Shown: in pieces, positions 28,230 to 37,447 of the stretch
Position numbering within the stretch: position 1 is the first letter of the stretch
Layout of the letters: each line of letters begins with the position of its first letter
Assembly (NCBI RefSeq): GCF_010730355.1
Contig: NZ_AP022576.1
Location: 4,898,001-4,962,000 of the forward strand
From: Mycobacterium florentinum
GTDB lineage: Bacteria; Actinomycetota; Actinomycetes; Mycobacteriales; Mycobacteriaceae
Reading direction: 5' to 3'
Length of the DNA: 64,000 nucleotides
Notes under the pieces: model-generated
Told to the model about the DNA's origin: nothing
The model's database searches: none
What the model saw: only the letters and a program-made list of their open reading frames with translations
Position numbers and translations under genes: made by a program

Positions 28230-29057
28230 ATGGCAACGAAACCTGTCGCTAATGCGCTAACCATGGAACTCGAGCCGGTCGTCGAGGCGGAAATGGACCG
28301 CCACCTCAACACCGACGACATCTGGTTCGCCCACGACTACGTGCCATTCGACCGCGGTGAGAACTTCGCCTTCCTCGGTGGCCGTGACTGGGACCCGTCC
28401 AGCATGACGCTGCCGCGGGCCTTCACGGATGCCTGCGAGATCCTGCTGCTACTCAAGGACGACCTGGCCGCTCATCACCGTGAGCTCGTCGAGCACTTCA
28501 TTCTCGAGGACTGGTGGGGCCGCTGGCTGGGCCGCTGGACCGCCGAGGAGCACCTGCACGCGATTGCGCTGCGCGAATACCTGGTGGTGACCCGCGAGGT
28601 CGATCCCACCGCCAACGAAGAGGCCCGCGTCGAGTACCTGATGCAGGGCTACCGCGCCGACACGTACACGCAGGTCGAAACCCTGGTGTACATGGCGTTG
28701 ACCGAGCGCACCCATGCCGTGTTCTGCCGGCACCTTGCCGCCCAGCTCGAGGAGCCGATTCTGGCCGGGCTGATCGACCGGATCGCCCGCGACGAGGAAC
28801 GCCACGAGCTGTTCTTCTCCAATCTCGTCGCGCACTGCCTGACGTACACCCGCGAGGAGACGATCGCCGCGATCGCCAAGCGTGCGGCCGAACTGCAGGT
28901 CGTGGGTGCCGACATCCGCGCGTACCAGGACAAGGTGCAAAACGTCGCCGCCGCCGGAATTTTCGGACCCGCTGACCTGCGTCAGGCGATCGCCGACCGG
29001 ATCACCGAATGGGGCGTCGCCGACGAGCCCCAACTGCGGCAGTTCGTCAACGGCTGA
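28230..29057 (+). CDS. desA2: Acyl-ACP desaturase-like DesA2
   Basis: 275 aa, equal to Rv1094. Ferritin-like di-iron protein: the ligand motifs are visible as WTAEEHLHAI (E-x-x-H) and DEERHELFFSN (E-x-x-H), with further carboxylates in FILEDWWGRW. Family members insert double bonds in acyl-ACP; in mycobacteria DesA1 and DesA2 act in mycolic acid precursor synthesis and are essential or important for growth. Leaderless start and a palindrome over the promoter suggest repressor control. Confidence 0.92.
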   Translation: MATKPVANALTMELEPVVEAEMDRHLNTDDIWFAHDYVPFDRGENFAFLGGRDWDPSSMTLPRAFTDACEILLLLKDDLAAHHRELVEHFILEDWWGRWLGRWTAEEHLHAIALREYLVVTREVDPTANEEARVEYLMQGYRADTYTQVETLVYMALTERTHAVFCRHLAAQLEEPILAGLIDRIARDEERHELFFSNLVAHCLTYTREETIAAIAKRAAELQVVGADIRAYQDKVQNVAAAGIFGPADLRQAIADRITEWGVADEPQLRQFVNG

Positions 29058-29157
29058 GCGGACTCACCCGGCTCGCCGTCTTCGCCGCTCACGTCACACC
29101 CCGGCGTCGGCGCGCCTGCGCTGCTGCAAAGCGGCGACGAGAGTAGCGTCATTCTCG

Positions 29158-29301
29158 ATGGTCAGCGTCTTGCTCAGCTGCCAGGGCGGCACCTCCCGTC
29201 ACCACAACGGAAGGACCGGCCCCGGTCCTGGTGTCGCAGTTCCCGCCGACATGCCTGCGCGGGTCCGCGCGGGCTCATCCCGCTCGAGGAGCGCTACGTG
29301 A
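29158..29301 (+). CDS. Candidate antitoxin-like leader gene phoAT of the phoH2 operon
   Basis: 47 aa in the frame that ends with TGA at 29299-29301, overlapping the phoH2 GTG by four bases. In mycobacteria phoH2 is reported to be preceded by a small overlapping gene, phoAT, whose product counteracts PhoH2. Only the 3' part can be placed: the frame is open upstream as far as 28882 and the true start is uncertain; ATG at 29158 is a reasonable choice. The peptide is Gly/Pro/Arg/Ser-rich ([16 protein letters not shown]) and shows no known domain, so the call rests on position. Confidence 0.45.
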   Translation: MVSVLLSCQGGTSRHHNGRTGPGPGVAVPADMPARVRAGSSRSRSAT

Positions 29302-30599
29302 CCGAAATCCGGACCTACGTGATCGACACTTCCGTGCTGCTGTCCGACCCGTGGGCATGTAGTCGGTTCGCCGAACACGAGGTGGTGGTCCCGCTGGTGG
29401 TGATCAGCGAACTGGAGGCTAAACGCCACCATCACGAGCTGGGATGGTTCGCCCGACAATCGCTGCGCCTGTTCGACGATCTGCGCCTCGAGCATGGGCG
29501 GCTGGATCAGCCCATTCCCGTTGGGACACAGGGCGGTACGTTGCATGTCGAGCTCAACCACACCGACCCGACGGTGCTGCCGAGCGGCTTCCGCAACGAC
29601 AGCAACGACTCCCGGATCCTGAGCTGTGCGGCCAACCTCGCCGCCGAGGGCAAGCGAGTCACGTTGGTCAGCAAGGACATTCCGCTGCGCGTCAAGGCCG
29701 CCGCGGTCGGCTTGGCCGCCGACGAGTACCACGCGCAGGACGTGGTGGCCTCCGGTTGGTCGGGCATGCGCGAGATCGAGACCGCTTCCGAGGACATCGA
29801 CGCGCTCTTCGCCGACGGCGAGATCGACCTGGCCGAAGCCCGAGACCTGCCGTGCCACACCGGAATTCGGCTGCTCGGCGGTAGCTCTCATGCGCTGGGC
29901 CGGGTCAACCCGGACAAACGCGTCCAGCTGGTGCGCGGTGACCGCGAGGTGTTCGGGCTGCGCGGCCGCTCCGCCGAGCAGCGCGTGGCGCTCGACCTGC
30001 TGCTCGACGAGTCGGTGGGCATCGTGTCGATGGGCGGCAAGGCCGGCACCGGCAAGTCGGCGCTGGCCCTGTGCGCGGGTCTCGAGGCGGTGCTGGAACG
30101 GCGGACCCAGCGCAAGGTGGTGGTGTTCCGCCCGCTGTACGCCGTCGGCGGCCAGGAGCTGGGCTACCTGCCCGGCAGCGAGAGCGAAAAGATGGGCCCC
30201 TGGGCGCAGGCGGTCTTCGACACGCTGGAAGGTCTGGCCAGCCCGGCCGTGCTGGAGGAAGTGCTGTCGCGCGGCATGCTCGAGGTGCTGCCGTTGACCC
30301 ACATCCGCGGGCGTTCGCTGCACGACTCGTTCGTGATCGTCGACGAAGCGCAGTCGCTGGAGCGCAACGTCCTGCTGACCGTGCTGTCCCGGCTGGGCAC
30401 CGGATCACGGGTGGTGCTCACCCACGACATCGCCCAGCGCGACAACCTGCGGGTCGGCCGGCATGACGGCGTCGCCGCGGTGATCGAGAAGCTCAAGGGG
30501 CACCCGCTCTTCGCGCACATCACGCTGCTGCGCAGCGAGCGGTCGCCGATCGCCGCGCTGGTCACCGAGATGCTCGAGGAAATCGCCGGCCCGCACTGA
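29298..30599 (+). CDS. phoH2: PhoH2: PIN-domain RNase fused to PhoH ATPase/RNA helicase
   Basis: 433 aa, equal to Rv1095. The N-terminal PIN domain (residues 1-140) begins [12 protein letters not shown] with metal-binding Asp10 and has further acidic residues at [10 protein letters not shown] and SNDSRIL. The PhoH domain has Walker A GKAGTGKS (residues 247-254) and Walker B VIVDEAQ (Asp349-Glu350), then [10 protein letters not shown]. PhoH2 proteins unwind and cleave RNA with ATP. GTG start overlaps the putative phoAT reading frame by 4 bp, so translation is coupled. Confidence 0.93.
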   Translation: MTEIRTYVIDTSVLLSDPWACSRFAEHEVVVPLVVISELEAKRHHHELGWFARQSLRLFDDLRLEHGRLDQPIPVGTQGGTLHVELNHTDPTVLPSGFRNDSNDSRILSCAANLAAEGKRVTLVSKDIPLRVKAAAVGLAADEYHAQDVVASGWSGMREIETASEDIDALFADGEIDLAEARDLPCHTGIRLLGGSSHALGRVNPDKRVQLVRGDREVFGLRGRSAEQRVALDLLLDESVGIVSMGGKAGTGKSALALCAGLEAVLERRTQRKVVVFRPLYAVGGQELGYLPGSESEKMGPWAQAVFDTLEGLASPAVLEEVLSRGMLEVLPLTHIRGRSLHDSFVIVDEAQSLERNVLLTVLSRLGTGSRVVLTHDIAQRDNLRVGRHDGVAAVIEKLKGHPLFAHITLLRSERSPIAALVTEMLEEIAGPH

Positions 30600-30619
30600 C
30601 AGTCGCCCTGCTCCTTGCG

Positions 30620-30676
30620 TTGAGTGCGTGCTGATGGCGCCCGGTGCGCACACTGGACGCCCGGGTCGCACGCTCG
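30620..30676. repeat. Decayed copy of the GAGTGTGC-type intergenic repeat
   Basis: GAGTGCGTGC (30622-30631) faces GTGCGCACACT (30644-30654) and GTCGCACGCTC (30665-30675), the same arrangement of inverted GAGTGTGC-like cores as at 8058-8161, but with more changes. It lies between phoH2 and the deacetylase gene. Confidence 0.45.
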
Positions 30677-30683
30677 CGGTGGG

Positions 30684-30689
30684 TAGGCT
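30684..30689 (+). promoter_or_regulatory. -10 box for leaderless deacetylase mRNA
   Basis: TAGGCT lies 6 nt before the GTG at 30696; no ribosome site. Confidence 0.6.
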
Positions 30690-30695
30690 TTTACA

Positions 30696-31571
30696 GTGCG
30701 CAAACGACCCGACAACCAGGCCTGGCGCTATTGGCGGACCGTGTTCGGTGTCGTGGCCGCCGGTGCGGTGCTGGTGATCGGTGGCCTCACCGGCCACGTC
30801 ACGCGCGCCGACAACCTGAGCTGCTCGGTGGTCAAATGTGTCGCGCTGACGTTCGACGACGGACCGAGCCCGTTCGACGAGCGGCTGCTGCAAATCCTCA
30901 AGGACAACGACGCCAAGGCCACCTTCTTCCTGATCGGCAACAAGGTGGCTGCCAACCCGGCCGGTGCCAGGCGCATCGCCGACGCCGGCATGGAGATCGG
31001 CAGTCACACCTGGGAACACCCCAACATGACGACGATTCCTCCCGAAGACGTCGCCGGGCAGTTCACCAAGGCCAACGACGCGATCAACGCCGCGACCGGG
31101 CGGACCCCAACGCTGTATCGCCCCGCCGGCGGGCTGTCCACCCCCGACGTGCGCCAGACCGCTGCCCGTTACGGGTTGGCCGAAATCCTTTGGGATGTCA
31201 TCCCATTCGATTGGGCGAACGACTCGAACACCGCCGCGACGCGATACATGCTGATGACCTACATCAAGCCCGGCTCGGTGGTGTTGTTCCACGACACCTA
31301 CTCGAGCACCGTTGACCTGGTGTACCAGTTCATTCCGGTGCTCAAGGCCAACGGCTACCGCCTGGTGACGGTCAGCGAACTGCTGGGGTCGCGGGCGCCG
31401 GGCAGCAGCTACGGCAGCCGGGAAAACGGGCCGCCCGCCAACGAACTTCACGACATCCCGCCCGCCGACATCCCGACGCTGCCCAACACGCCCTCGCCCA
31501 AGCCGATGCCGAACTTCCCGATCACCGACATCCCGGGCCAGAACTCGGGTGGGCCAAATAACGGTGCATGA
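30696..31571 (+). CDS. Polysaccharide deacetylase, NodB domain (Rv1096-like)
   Basis: 291 aa. An N-terminal anchor or signal (residues 13-32) puts the catalytic domain outside the membrane. NodB motifs are complete: TFDDGPS (Asp54 catalytic base, Asp55 metal), SHTWEHPN (His104 and His108, zinc ligands), RPAGG and the C-terminal VVLFHDTY. Carbohydrate esterase family 4 enzymes remove N-acetyl groups; Rv1096 is reported as a peptidoglycan N-deacetylase. The last ~60 residues are a Pro/Asn-rich tail. Confidence 0.9.
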   Translation: MRKRPDNQAWRYWRTVFGVVAAGAVLVIGGLTGHVTRADNLSCSVVKCVALTFDDGPSPFDERLLQILKDNDAKATFFLIGNKVAANPAGARRIADAGMEIGSHTWEHPNMTTIPPEDVAGQFTKANDAINAATGRTPTLYRPAGGLSTPDVRQTAARYGLAEILWDVIPFDWANDSNTAATRYMLMTYIKPGSVVLFHDTYSSTVDLVYQFIPVLKANGYRLVTVSELLGSRAPGSSYGSRENGPPANELHDIPPADIPTLPNTPSPKPMPNFPITDIPGQNSGGPNNGA

Positions 31572-31583
31572 GCGCCGCGCGGC

Positions 31584-31589
31584 TACCTT
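31584..31589 (+). promoter_or_regulatory. -10 box for leaderless cyclase mRNA
   Basis: TACCTT lies 6 nt before the GTG at 31596, inside the 24-bp gap after the deacetylase gene; TATAGG directly before the GTG is not a plausible -10. Confidence 0.45.
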
Positions 31590-31595
31590 TATAGG

Positions 31596-33116
31596 GTGAC
31601 CGAGGCAGGCGCGGCGACATCCGGGCCGCCGCAGCGCAAGTCGGCTCGCAGGTTGGCCATCGAATACGCGATCGACCTCGCGCTGTCCTACATCATCGCC
31701 GTGATCGACGTCGCCGCGATTCTGATTCCGCTCCGGGGGCACACGTCGGCCGCCACCAGCGTCGTCTTCGCAGAAAAAGACACGGCCATAGTCGTCGTGC
31801 TGGTGTTGCTGGGAATCATCGGCGTCGCGGTGTCCGGTGTGTTCAGCCTTGTTCCGACGCTGCGCTGGTATGCCGCCGGCGAAGAACCCACCACGGCGCA
31901 GCGGGAAACCGCGATGAAACTCGCCGGCCGCCAGACGGCGATCCTGCTGGTGGCCTGGGGCCTGGCCGGCAGCATCTTTGTATTGCTCAATCTCGACGGC
32001 GGGGCCGCGCTGCTGTTGCCGATGGTGCTCGGTGTGCTGCTGGGTGGACCGGCCGCCGCGGGCACGGGAATGCTGCTCGCCCAACGCACCCTGCGCCCGA
32101 TCATGGGTGAGGCGACCCGGGGGCTCGAACCTCGGCTGGCGGTGCCCGGGGTGTTCGCGCGTCTGGTCATGCTCTGGTTTCTGGTCAGCGCGCTTCCGAT
32201 CGGCGTCGTGGCCACCCTGGTGGTGCTGCGCTCGTACGGCTTGCTGATCCAGAAGTCCGCCTCGTTGGACGTGCCCATACTGGTGGTGTCGCTGGCCGCG
32301 TTGCTGCTCGGGCTGCCCACCATGATCCTGACGTCGCGATCGATTTCGGACCCGATCGGCGAAGTCGTCGATGCGATGGCCCAGGTACAACGCGGCAACA
32401 TCGACACCACCGTCGGCTCCTACGAGCGATCCCAAATCGGGCGGCTGCAAACGGGATTCAACCGCATGGTGGCCGGGCTGGCCGAGCGGGACCGGCTGCG
32501 CGACCTGTTCGGGCGCCACGTCGGGGCCGACGTCGCGCAGCGGGCCATCGAAGAGGGCGCCTCGCTGTCGGGGGATGTGGTCGAGGCGGCGGTCTTGTTC
32601 ATCGATCTGGTGGGTTCGACTCAGCTCGCGGAAAGCCGTCCACCCCAAGAGGTTGCCGACGTGCTCAATGATTTCTTCCGCATCGTCGTCGACGCCGTCG
32701 ACGAACACAACGGCCTGATCAACAAATTCGCCGGCGATGCCGCGCTGGCCATCTTCGGGGTGCCGCTGCGGACGGGCGAGCCGTCATCGGCGGCGCTGGC
32801 CACGGCGCGCACGCTGGGGACCCAACTGCGTCGGCTCCCGGTGGATTTTGGTATCGGAGTGTCGGCGGGCCGCGTCTTCGCCGGCAACATCGGTGCCGAA
32901 AACCGTTATGAATACACGGTAATCGGCGATGCGGTCAACGAGGCCGCGCGCCTGGCGGATCTTGCCAAGACCTCGGATCGGCGGATCCTATGCTCGGCGG
33001 CGGCGATCGAACGGGCCGACGAGGCCGAACGGGGTCACTGGGCCCAGTGCTATTCCACGGTGCTGCGCGGCCGCTCCGAGGCCACGCACGTCTCGGCGCC
33101 CGCGGGCCCGGACTGA
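31596..33116 (+). CDS. Membrane adenylate cyclase with HAMP domain (Rv1318c/Rv3645 type)
   Basis: 506 aa. Six hydrophobic helices (about residues 23-250), a HAMP linker (SRSISDPIGEVVDAM onward, residues 247-300) and a class III cyclase domain (331-500). All catalytic residues are present: metal Asp337 (FIDLVGST) and Asp381 (KFAGD), purine-specifying Lys377 and Asp445 (VIGDAVN), transition-state Asn448-Arg452 (NEAARL). It should make cAMP at the membrane face. M. tuberculosis has related cyclases elsewhere, not between Rv1096 and Rv1097c, so this is an accessory or relocated copy. Confidence 0.88.
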   Translation: MTEAGAATSGPPQRKSARRLAIEYAIDLALSYIIAVIDVAAILIPLRGHTSAATSVVFAEKDTAIVVVLVLLGIIGVAVSGVFSLVPTLRWYAAGEEPTTAQRETAMKLAGRQTAILLVAWGLAGSIFVLLNLDGGAALLLPMVLGVLLGGPAAAGTGMLLAQRTLRPIMGEATRGLEPRLAVPGVFARLVMLWFLVSALPIGVVATLVVLRSYGLLIQKSASLDVPILVVSLAALLLGLPTMILTSRSISDPIGEVVDAMAQVQRGNIDTTVGSYERSQIGRLQTGFNRMVAGLAERDRLRDLFGRHVGADVAQRAIEEGASLSGDVVEAAVLFIDLVGSTQLAESRPPQEVADVLNDFFRIVVDAVDEHNGLINKFAGDAALAIFGVPLRTGEPSSAALATARTLGTQLRRLPVDFGIGVSAGRVFAGNIGAENRYEYTVIGDAVNEAARLADLAKTSDRRILCSAAAIERADEAERGHWAQCYSTVLRGRSEATHVSAPAGPD

Positions 33117-33121
33117 CCGCG

Positions 33122-34141
33122 CTACTTCGAGACCTTCAGCGATCCGATCACCTGATTGAGCAGCCCGGCCGAGGCCGCGTCGCCGATGGGTGTCGCACCC
33201 AGGAAGATCGTGACCGGCTTGGTGTCGACCGCGATGATGACCACGGCGTCACCCTTCACATTGCGGGCGGGGTCCGCGATCGTGACGTCGGCGTCCACCC
33301 GGGCGGCCTTGATTCCCTCCACCGTGATCGACGACTTCTTGATCGGGCCCAGCGTCGGTGAGGCGTTCGAATAGCCGGGGCCTTCGGCCACGCAATTCAT
33401 CAACTTCGCCGCCTGCGCGCTGACGTCCATGCTGGGGACGAAGTTGGTGACCGCGACCTCGGCCTGCATCACCCATTGACTGGCGCCCGGAACCTCCTGC
33501 GCAAGCCCCACGGCGCCAATGAGATTCGGAGTCTGGTCGTCGGAGAACGGCATCCATCCGGGTGCCGCGGTGGCCGGAAACGACAACTTGCCCGCCTTGA
33601 TCGGCGCGCCGCCCACGGGCTTGTCGCCGCCAGACACATTGGGCGTGCAATCGGTTGCGGTCTGTCCGGAACCACCCGGCTGCGACGTCGGCGCGGCCGT
33701 CGTCGTCGACGGATTGGCCTTGGGGGACTTGGGTTCGTTGTTCAGGCTGACGACCAGGATCACGACCAGAGCGATGACGCCCAGCACCGCGATGCCGGCG
33801 ACGATCAGCCAGGGCATGTTCGACCGCGGCCCGTTCGGCGGCGGTCCCCCGGGATAGGAGCCGGGCGGCCAACCGGGGGCATACTGCGGCCCGGTCTGAC
33901 CGTACGGCTGACCCGGATAGCCGGGTGCCGAGGGATCCATTCCTTGTGGATTGGTGAACGGACCGGTCGGTGGGTACGGATACGCGCCGCTCTGCGGCCC
34001 CGAGTAGGGGCCGCCCTGCGGATAAGGGGGCGGGCCGCCTTGCGGCGGACCACCTTGCGGTGGGCCCCAATAAGGGCCCTGGCCATACGGATTCGCTCCG
34101 TACGGGTCCTGCCCGTAGGGACCGCCCGGAGGAACCGTCAT
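33122..34141 (-). CDS. Gly/Pro/Tyr-rich single-pass membrane protein (Rv1097c-like)
   Basis: 339 aa. The first ~105 residues are a Gly/Pro/Tyr/Gln repeat region (GPYGQDPYGANPYGQ and similar), then one transmembrane helix (residues about 109-131, WLIVAGIAVLGVIALVVIL), a Ser/Thr/Pro linker and an extracytoplasmic domain of about 180 residues with two Cys (DCTPN, MNCVAEG). The topology and location match Rv1097c, function unknown. ATG follows GGTGGGGGTGG. It converges on the cyclase with a 5-bp gap and is next to fum. Confidence 0.8.
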   Translation of the reverse strand: MTVPPGGPYGQDPYGANPYGQGPYWGPPQGGPPQGGPPPYPQGGPYSGPQSGAYPYPPTGPFTNPQGMDPSAPGYPGQPYGQTGPQYAPGWPPGSYPGGPPPNGPRSNMPWLIVAGIAVLGVIALVVILVVSLNNEPKSPKANPSTTTAAPTSQPGGSGQTATDCTPNVSGGDKPVGGAPIKAGKLSFPATAAPGWMPFSDDQTPNLIGAVGLAQEVPGASQWVMQAEVAVTNFVPSMDVSAQAAKLMNCVAEGPGYSNASPTLGPIKKSSITVEGIKAARVDADVTIADPARNVKGDAVVIIAVDTKPVTIFLGATPIGDAASAGLLNQVIGSLKVSK

Positions 34142-34158
34142 TGCAGAACCACCCCCAC

Positions 34159-35562
34159 CTAATTCGCTGGTTTGACCTTAGCCATCGCCAGCACGTCGAG
34201 CCGGCGGTCGAGTTCCTCGATCGATAACTTGTCGCCGATCAGGCCGCGGTCGATCACGGTCTGACGGATCGTCTTCTTCTCCTTGAGCGCCTGTTTGGCC
34301 ACGGCAGCGGCTTCCTCGTAGCCGATGGCCGAGTTCAAGGGTGTCACGATCGACGGCGACGACTCGGCCAACTCGCGCAGATGTTCTTCGTTGGCCTTCA
34401 AGCCGACGATGCAGCGTTCGGCGAACAGCTTGGACACGTTTGTCAGCAGCTTGAACGACTCCAGGACGTTGCGGGCCATCATCGGGATGTACACGTTGAG
34501 TTCGAACGCGCCCGACAAGCCGCCGACGGCGACGGCGGCGTCGTTGCCGATCACCTGCGCGGCGACCTGCGTAACCGCCTCCGGCAGAACCGGATTGACC
34601 TTGCCCGGCATGATCGAGCTACCCGGCTGCAGGTCCGGCAGCGCGATCTCGGCCAAGCCGGTCAGCGGCCCGGAACCCATCCAGCGGATGTCGTTGGCGA
34701 TCTTGGTCAACGACACGGCGATGGTGCGCAGCGCCCCGGACGCCTCCACCAGGCCGTCACGCGCGGCCTGAGCCTCGAAAGAGTTTGCCGCCGTGCGCAA
34801 TTCGGACAGTCCCGTCGAAGCGACCAGCGCCTCGACCACCCTGGGGCCGAAGCCGTCGGGAGCGTTGAGCCCGGTGCCCACCGCGGTTCCGCCGATGGCC
34901 AGCTCGCCCAGCCGCGGCAGCGTGGCACGTACCCGCTCGATCCCGGCCTCGATCTGGCGGGCGTAGCCGCTGAATTCCTGGCCGAGTGTCACCGGGACGG
35001 CGTCCATCAGGTGAGTGCGGCCCGACTTGACCACGGTGTGCCACTCGCTGGCCTTGGTCGCCAGCGCGTCGTGCAGTACCTCGAGCGCCGGGATCAGATG
35101 GCGGACTGCGGCTTCGGTGGCCGCGATGTGGGTGGCGGTCGGGAAGGTGTCGTTGGACGACTGCGACATGTTGACGTCGTCGTTGGGGTGCACCGTGACG
35201 CCGTTGGCGGCCGCGATGGACGCGATCACCTCGTTGGTGTTCATGTTGGAGCTGGTGCCCGAGCCGGTCTGGAAGACGTCGATCGGGAACTGGTCATCGT
35301 GCTTGCCGTCGGCGATCTCGGCCGCGGCCGCGATGATCGCGTCGGCCTTCTCCGGCGCCAGCAGCCCGAGGTCGGCGTTCACCTGTGCGCAGGCGCCCTT
35401 CAGCAGGCCCAGCGCGCGAATCTGGGTGCGCTCGAGGCCCCGGCCCGAGATCGGAAAGTTCTCCACAGCACGCTGGGTTTGCGCTCGCCACAACGCTTTT
35501 GCGGGTACACGTACCTCGCCCATGGTGTCGTGCTCGATGCGATATTCGCCGCTTTCGGCCAT
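34159..35562 (-). CDS. fum: Fumarate hydratase, class II
   Basis: 467 aa. The fumarase/aspartase superfamily signature [11 protein letters not shown] is intact, together with [14 protein letters not shown] and [15 protein letters not shown] carrying the catalytic His. It interconverts fumarate and malate in the citric acid cycle. It is a class II, iron-independent enzyme and the Rv1098c orthologue. ATG follows GAGGAAC by 5-6 nt. It is 36 bp downstream of glpX on the same strand, so likely cotranscribed. Confidence 0.95.
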   Translation of the reverse strand: MAESGEYRIEHDTMGEVRVPAKALWRAQTQRAVENFPISGRGLERTQIRALGLLKGACAQVNADLGLLAPEKADAIIAAAAEIADGKHDDQFPIDVFQTGSGTSSNMNTNEVIASIAAANGVTVHPNDDVNMSQSSNDTFPTATHIAATEAAVRHLIPALEVLHDALATKASEWHTVVKSGRTHLMDAVPVTLGQEFSGYARQIEAGIERVRATLPRLGELAIGGTAVGTGLNAPDGFGPRVVEALVASTGLSELRTAANSFEAQAARDGLVEASGALRTIAVSLTKIANDIRWMGSGPLTGLAEIALPDLQPGSSIMPGKVNPVLPEAVTQVAAQVIGNDAAVAVGGLSGAFELNVYIPMMARNVLESFKLLTNVSKLFAERCIVGLKANEEHLRELAESSPSIVTPLNSAIGYEEAAAVAKQALKEKKTIRQTVIDRGLIGDKLSIEELDRRLDVLAMAKVKPAN

Positions 35563-35598
35563 GAATCAGTTCCTCTTCGTTGGGGTGTGCTATCGCGG

Positions 35599-36684
35599 TT
35601 ACGGCAGGGGGTAGGCAGCGGTGCTGTCGCCGGTGAAGTCGATTGCCGAGTACTCGTTGAGCTTCGAAAGCCGGTGGTAGGCCTCGATCATGCGGATGGT
35701 GCCCGACTTGGACCGCATCACGATCGACTGGGTGGTGCAGCCGCCGGGGGAGTACCGGACGCCCTTGAGCAGATCGCCGTCGGTGACCCCGGTGGCGCAG
35801 AAGAAGACGTTGTCACCGGACACCAGATCTTCGGTGGTCAGGATCTGGTCCAGGTCGTAGCCGGCGTCGAGCGCCTTGCGGCGTTCGGCGTCGTCGCGCG
35901 GCGCCAGTTGCGCCTGGATGGCCCCGCCCATGCAGCGGATCGCCGCGGCGGCGATGATCCCCTCCGGGGTGCCGCCGATGCCGGCCAGCATGTCGGTGCC
36001 CGATTGGGGCCGGCAGGCCGAGATCGCGCCGGCGACGTCGCCGTCGGTGATCAGCCGGATGCGGGCACCGGTGGCGCGGGTGTCCTCGATGAGCTGGCTG
36101 TGCCTCGGCCGATCCAGGATGCACACGGTCATGTCTCGCACCGACAGGTCTTTCACCTTGGCGACCGCGCGGATGTTGTCGGCGATCGGCGCGGTGATGT
36201 CGAGCACGTGCGCGGCCTCGGGCCCGACGGCGATCTTGTTCATGTAGAACACCGCCGACGGGTCGAACATCGCGCCGCGATCGGCCACCGCCAGCACGGA
36301 GATGGCGTTGGGCATGCCCTTGCTCATCAGCGTGGTGCCATCCACCGGGTCGACGGCGAAGTCGCAGTCCGGGCCGTCGCCGTTGCCGACCTCCTCGCCG
36401 TTGTAGAGCATCGGCGCCTCGTCTTTTTCGCCCTCGCCGATGACGACGACCCCGCGCATGGAGACCGAATTGACCAGTTCACGTATCGCGTCGACTGCCG
36501 CGCCGTCGCCGCCTTCCTTGTCGCCACGGCCCACCCAGCGGCCGGCGGCCATCGCGCCGGCCTCGGTGACCCGGACCAGCTCCAGAGCTAGGTTGCGGTC
36601 TGGAGCCTCGCGGCGCGAGCCGACCTGGGGGTCGGAGCCTGCAGTCGCGGTCGAAGACGAACCGGATCCGGCCGATGCTGTCAT
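35599..36684 (-). CDS. glpX: Fructose-1,6-bisphosphatase, class II (GlpX)
   Basis: 361 aa. The lithium-sensitive phosphatase motifs are visible: [10 protein letters not shown] with the catalytic acid residues and [12 protein letters not shown] binding metal and phosphate; [19 protein letters not shown] is a family block. In mycobacteria this is the gluconeogenic fructose bisphosphatase. ATG follows GGGAGAATC. First gene of a glpX-fum pair, the same as Rv1099c-Rv1098c. Confidence 0.95.
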   Translation of the reverse strand: MTASAGSGSSSTATAGSDPQVGSRREAPDRNLALELVRVTEAGAMAAGRWVGRGDKEGGDGAAVDAIRELVNSVSMRGVVVIGEGEKDEAPMLYNGEEVGNGDGPDCDFAVDPVDGTTLMSKGMPNAISVLAVADRGAMFDPSAVFYMNKIAVGPEAAHVLDITAPIADNIRAVAKVKDLSVRDMTVCILDRPRHSQLIEDTRATGARIRLITDGDVAGAISACRPQSGTDMLAGIGGTPEGIIAAAAIRCMGGAIQAQLAPRDDAERRKALDAGYDLDQILTTEDLVSGDNVFFCATGVTDGDLLKGVRYSPGGCTTQSIVMRSKSGTIRMIEAYHRLSKLNEYSAIDFTGDSTAAYPLP

Positions 36685-36764
36685 GGTTGCTGATTCTCCC
36701 AGAAGCTGATCGGTCTGCTGGATCTGGGCTGTGGCTGTTGACGGCGGGCTGGGATACTCGTGGG

Positions 36765-37436
36765 GTGACCGAGGAGCAGCCCGACGCCGACCAGGCCGGT
36801 GAACCGGTACCGGCGGCCAGGCCGGCCAAACCGCGGTTGCTGCAGGACGGCCGCGACATGTTCTGGTCGCTGGCGCCGCTGGTTATCGGATGCATCCTGC
36901 TGGCCGGGATGGTCGGGATGTGTTCCTTTCGGCCGACCGGGGCGAACAAGGGCACGATTCCGTCGTACGACGCGGCGACGGCCCTGCGCGCGGACGCCCA
37001 GACGCTGGGGTTTCCCATCCGGCTGCCGCAGCTGCCGGCGGGCTGGCAGCCCAACTCCGGCGGCCGCAGCGGCATCGAGAATGGGCGGACGTCGAATGGT
37101 CAGCGGCTCGGCGCGGCCACCTCGACGGTGGGATACATCGGCCCGACGGGCATGTACCTGAGCCTCACGCAGAGCAACGCCGACGAGGACAAGCTGGTCG
37201 GCTCGATCCATCCGTCGGCGTACCCGACCGGAACGGTCGACGTCGCGGGGACGAACTGGGTCATCTATCGCGGTTCCGGTGACAGTGGTGCCGATGCCGA
37301 GCCGGTCTGGACCACCAGGCTGACCAGCCCGGGCGGAGCCGCCCAGATCGCGATCACGGGTGCCGGAACCACCGATCAGTTCCGTACGCTGGCAACGGCG
37401 ACGCAGTCGCAGGCGCCGCTGCCGACCAGCCGATAG
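36765..37436 (+). CDS. DUF4245-type single-pass membrane protein (Rv1100-like)
   Basis: 223 aa. Acidic N-terminus, a hydrophobic helix (residues about 32-54, [21 protein letters not shown]), then an extracytoplasmic domain with [20 protein letters not shown] and a C-terminal NWVIYRGS block typical of the DUF4245 family. Function unknown. GTG at 36765 chosen because the frame upstream runs into the divergent glpX gene. The next gene starts 11 bp after its stop. Confidence 0.8.
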   Translation: MTEEQPDADQAGEPVPAARPAKPRLLQDGRDMFWSLAPLVIGCILLAGMVGMCSFRPTGANKGTIPSYDAATALRADAQTLGFPIRLPQLPAGWQPNSGGRSGIENGRTSNGQRLGAATSTVGYIGPTGMYLSLTQSNADEDKLVGSIHPSAYPTGTVDVAGTNWVIYRGSGDSGADAEPVWTTRLTSPGGAAQIAITGAGTTDQFRTLATATQSQAPLPTSR

Positions 37437-37447
37437 GAGCGACTCGC

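Noticed and set aside
29205..29235. GGACCGG-CC-CCGGTCC hairpin as terminator upstream of phoH2
   Set aside because: Stem of seven pairs with a two-base loop and no T run; lies within the candidate phoAT frame.
30405..32708. 767-aa minus-strand frame over phoH2, deacetylase and cyclase
   Set aside because: Spans three real genes in antisense; no recognisable motif.
34381..36591. 736-aa open frame on the plus strand over fum and glpX
   Set aside because: It is antisense to two well-identified enzymes and crosses the gap between them; composition is typical of shadow frames.
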